From NCBI GenBank assembly GCA_007119335.1, contig SKPU01000084.1, positions 1 through 7,906 on the forward strand: a stretch of DNA of 7,906 nucleotides, given 5' to 3'. Position numbers and translations under genes: made by a program. The stretch's first letter is position 1, and each line of letters begins with the position of its first letter. This DNA comes from Syntrophomonadaceae bacterium. GTDB lineage: Bacteria > Bacillota > Dethiobacteria > DTU022. A model generated the notes under the pieces. It worked only from the letters and a program-made list of their open reading frames with translations, did no database searches and had not been told where the DNA came from. Shown here piece after piece: positions 6,240 to 7,906 of the stretch.

Positions 6240-7496
6240 CTATTTCATGAATCCGCGATAACTGCGCATCATCATGTGACTCTCAATCTGCTTAAATGTT
6301 TCCAGAGTTACCCCGACCACAATAATTAAACCGGTTCCTCCAAAAATAATGCTCATCCCGGTCATTCGCTCCAACACTAAGGGAGAAACAGCAACAAATG
6401 CAAGCGCAAAAGCTCCCGCAGTAGTTAAACGTGATGTTATCCTGGCCAGGTAATCTGCTGTTGGACGCCCCGGACGCAGGCCGGGAATAAAACCACCGTA
6501 TTTCTTGATATTACCTGCAACCTGGAACGGATCGAACTGAACCGCAGTATAAAAGAAAGTAAACAGAATGATCAAGGTCATATATAAAATCAGGTTCAGG
6601 TTGCTCCCCCAGCTTAAGCTCTGAGCGATGCTTTGAGCTACCGGATGCTGTATAAAGCTAACCATCGTTTGTGGAAAGCTCAAGATAACCGAAGCAAAAA
6701 TAACCGGAATAACACCTGCCTGGTTTACTTTCATCGGTATATGCGTAGCCTGTCCACCATACATTTTACGGCCAACTACGCGTTTACTGTACTGAACGTT
6801 AACTCTTCGCTGACCCTGATCCAAACCGATAATACCGATAATCAGGGCAAGCAGGATAATAACCACCGCAATAATTGCCACCATATTTACTTCACCAAAG
6901 CGATACTGCTCGGCTATCATGGCAATTCCCATTGGGAATCCGGCAACAATACCGGCAAAAATGATCAGCGAAATTCCGTTACCAATTCCTTTTTCAGTAA
7001 TTAATTCACCCATCCACATTAAGAATGCAGTTCCAGCTGTCAGCGAAATAATAATAGTAATATAGGAAAGGGTTGTCCTGTCAACCACTGCTTCGCCTGC
7101 TATCACAGTCGATAAACCAAGGGCCTGAATAAGAGCAATCGCGATTGTCCCGTAACGGGTAATCTGTGATATTTTTTTCTTTCCTTCAGGGCCCTCCTGG
7201 CTCCATTCCTTCAACTTAGGAATTACTATTGTCAAAAGGTTCATGATAATAGAAGCGTTAATATAAGGCATAATGCCCAGGGCAAATATGGTGAAATTGC
7301 TTAGATTTCCACCGCCGATGATATTGACAAAACCAAAGATGGTATCCTCCTGAAAAAATTCAGCCAGCATACTGGCATCAACACCAGGAACCGGAATGGC
7401 CGATCCTACCCTGAAAACCACGAACATGGCCAGGGTGAAGAGTATACGCTCTCGCAACTCTTTAATTCGCCATGCTGAACGAATTGTTTCTAACAA
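6240..7496 (-). CDS. secY: Protein translocase subunit SecY
   Basis: Pore-forming subunit of the Sec translocon in the cytoplasmic membrane (418 aa, near normal length). It passes or inserts nascent proteins with SecE, SecG and SecA or the ribosome. About ten membrane segments can be traced, at roughly 17-36, 69-90, 113-133, 143-162, 173-195, 205-224, 259-278, 300-320, 355-375 and 383-401. The plug region is around 55-65. The cytoplasmic loop QRRVNVQYSKRVVGRKMYGG (229-248) and the GFIPGLRPGRPTADYL loop (335-350) are hallmarks; Arg341 matches the E. coli Arg357 needed for SecA-driven export. The start is TTG placed directly after the rplO TAA, with no bases between. GAGGTGAT upstream confirms it, and the protein start MLETIRSAWRIKELRERILF is typical. 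The rplO-secY order is classic. Confidence 0.98.
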   Translation of the reverse strand: MLETIRSAWRIKELRERILFTLAMFVVFRVGSAIPVPGVDASMLAEFFQEDTIFGFVNIIGGGNLSNFTIFALGIMPYINASIIMNLLTIVIPKLKEWSQEGPEGKKKISQITRYGTIAIALIQALGLSTVIAGEAVVDRTTLSYITIIISLTAGTAFLMWMGELITEKGIGNGISLIIFAGIVAGFPMGIAMIAEQYRFGEVNMVAIIAVVIILLALIIGIIGLDQGQRRVNVQYSKRVVGRKMYGGQATHIPMKVNQAGVIPVIFASVILSFPQTMVSFIQHPVAQSIAQSLSWGSNLNLILYMTLIILFTFFYTAVQFDPFQVAGNIKKYGGFIPGLRPGRPTADYLARITSRLTTAGAFALAFVAVSPLVLERMTGMSIIFGGTGLIIVVGVTLETFKQIESHMMMRSYRGFMK

Positions 7497-7906
7497 TTAA
7501 ATCACCTCTGCCTTTCCGCCGGCGGCCTCGATCTTAGCTAGAGCCTGTTTGCTGAAACGGTGAGCTTTAATCTCTAATTTTCGATCCAATTCACCGTCAC
7601 CAAGCACTTTCAGGGGATCTCGCAGATTCTTAAGGATGCCTGCTTCCAGCAACAAATCCGGAGTCACCTGGGTCCCTTCTTCAAACTTGTTTAGGTCACT
7701 TATATTAATGACATTCCACTTCTGCTTATGTATGTTCGTAAAGCCACGCTTCGGCAGACGCTGAAAATATGGCATTTGACCGCCTTCGAATCCCAGGCGC
7801 ACACCGGAGCCCGAACGAGACTTTTGTCCTTTTTGCCCCCGGCCGGATGTCTTTCCCAGCCCTGAGGCCATACCTCTTCCTTTACGTTTAGCCGCTTTCC
7901 TGGCTC
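7497..7906 (-). CDS. rplO: 50S ribosomal protein L15, C-terminal 135 residues (5' end outside window)
   Basis: L15 (uL15) is a late-assembly large-subunit protein that contacts several 23S rRNA domains. The visible part starts [20 protein letters not shown], continuous with the family's basic Gly/Arg-rich extension. It continues [25 protein letters not shown], then [11 protein letters not shown], and ends [13 protein letters not shown]. The Met at 7871 is internal: in-frame coding with the expected R.G.G pattern continues to the window edge. About the first 10-12 residues (usually MKLHDLKPAPG-like) are therefore missing from the window. The stop TAA directly abuts the TTG start of secY, and the secY ribosome binding site lies within its last codons. 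Confidence 0.97.
   Translation of the reverse strand, partial: ARKAAKRKGRGMASGLGKTSGRGQKGQKSRSGSGVRLGFEGGQMPYFQRLPKRGFTNIHKQKWNVINISDLNKFEEGTQVTPDLLLEAGILKNLRDPLKVLGDGELDRKLEIKAHRFSKQALAKIEAAGGKAEVI
7501..7508 (-). promoter_or_regulatory. Ribosome binding site fixing the TTG start of secY
   Basis: GAGGTGAT matches eight consecutive bases of the ideal AGGAGGTGAT and lies inside the last codons of rplO. The GAGG core is 8 bases from the TTG. It supports a TTG start immediately after the rplO stop and suggests that ribosomes finishing L15 re-start on secY. Confidence 0.85.

Noticed and set aside
3747..7004. Plus-strand frames at 3747-3944, 5292-5490, 5623-5958 and 6633-7004
   Set aside because: Antisense shadows of rpsD, the KOW gene, map and secY; low-complexity or composition-driven translations with no family resemblance.
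7869..7871. ATG at 7871 as the start of rplO
   Set aside because: The frame continues upstream to the window edge with the expected basic Gly/Arg-rich L15 sequence, so this Met is internal.
1..7906. Mobile elements, CRISPR, tRNA/rRNA or a new defence-like system
   Set aside because: Every stretch is accounted for by conserved housekeeping genes with gaps of at most about 52 bases; no inverted-repeat ends, direct-repeat arrays or RNA gene signatures were seen.

Overview
The window is a single, tightly packed minus-strand gene cluster: the distal part of the S10-spc-alpha ribosomal protein superoperon, followed by an energy-coupling factor (ECF) transporter module. In transcription order (right to left) it reads rplO (5' end cut off by the window) - secY - map - KOW-domain protein - infA - rpmJ - rpsM - rpsK - rpsD - rpoA - rplQ - ecfA1 - ecfA2 - ecfT (3' end cut off). 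No protein-coding gene is supported on the plus strand, and no gap exceeds about 52 bases.

The host is most probably a Bacillota (Firmicutes) bacterium of a clostridia-like lineage. Four things point this way. The KOW gene lies between map and infA. The ecfA1-ecfA2-ecfT genes directly follow rplQ. rpsD sits between rpsK and rpoA, as in many clostridia and unlike Bacillus. Most genes carry strong AAGGAGG-type ribosome binding sites. I cannot name a genus. The most unusual point of gene order is that adk, normally between secY and map in Firmicutes, is missing: the two genes are 10 bases apart.

Right part (about 4943-7906): L15, the SecY translocon channel, methionine aminopeptidase, a small KOW RNA-binding protein and IF-1. 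This block joins ribosome assembly to membrane insertion, N-terminal methionine removal and translation initiation. Middle part (1946-4928): L36, S13, S11, S4, RNA polymerase alpha and L17, the alpha operon, which couples ribosome and RNA polymerase supply. Left part (1-1937): the two ATPases and the start of the membrane subunit of a group II ECF transporter, the shared energising module that works with exchangeable substrate-binding S components for vitamins or metal ions.

Genes abut or overlap and several ribosome binding sites lie over the stop codon of the gene before. This supports one polycistronic transcript with translational coupling. No promoter or terminator is convincing inside the window. 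Start codons include TTG (secY, rpsM) and GTG (rpsK). I found no mobile element, CRISPR array, RNA gene or evidently new system; the window is a conserved housekeeping region with a few local peculiarities.
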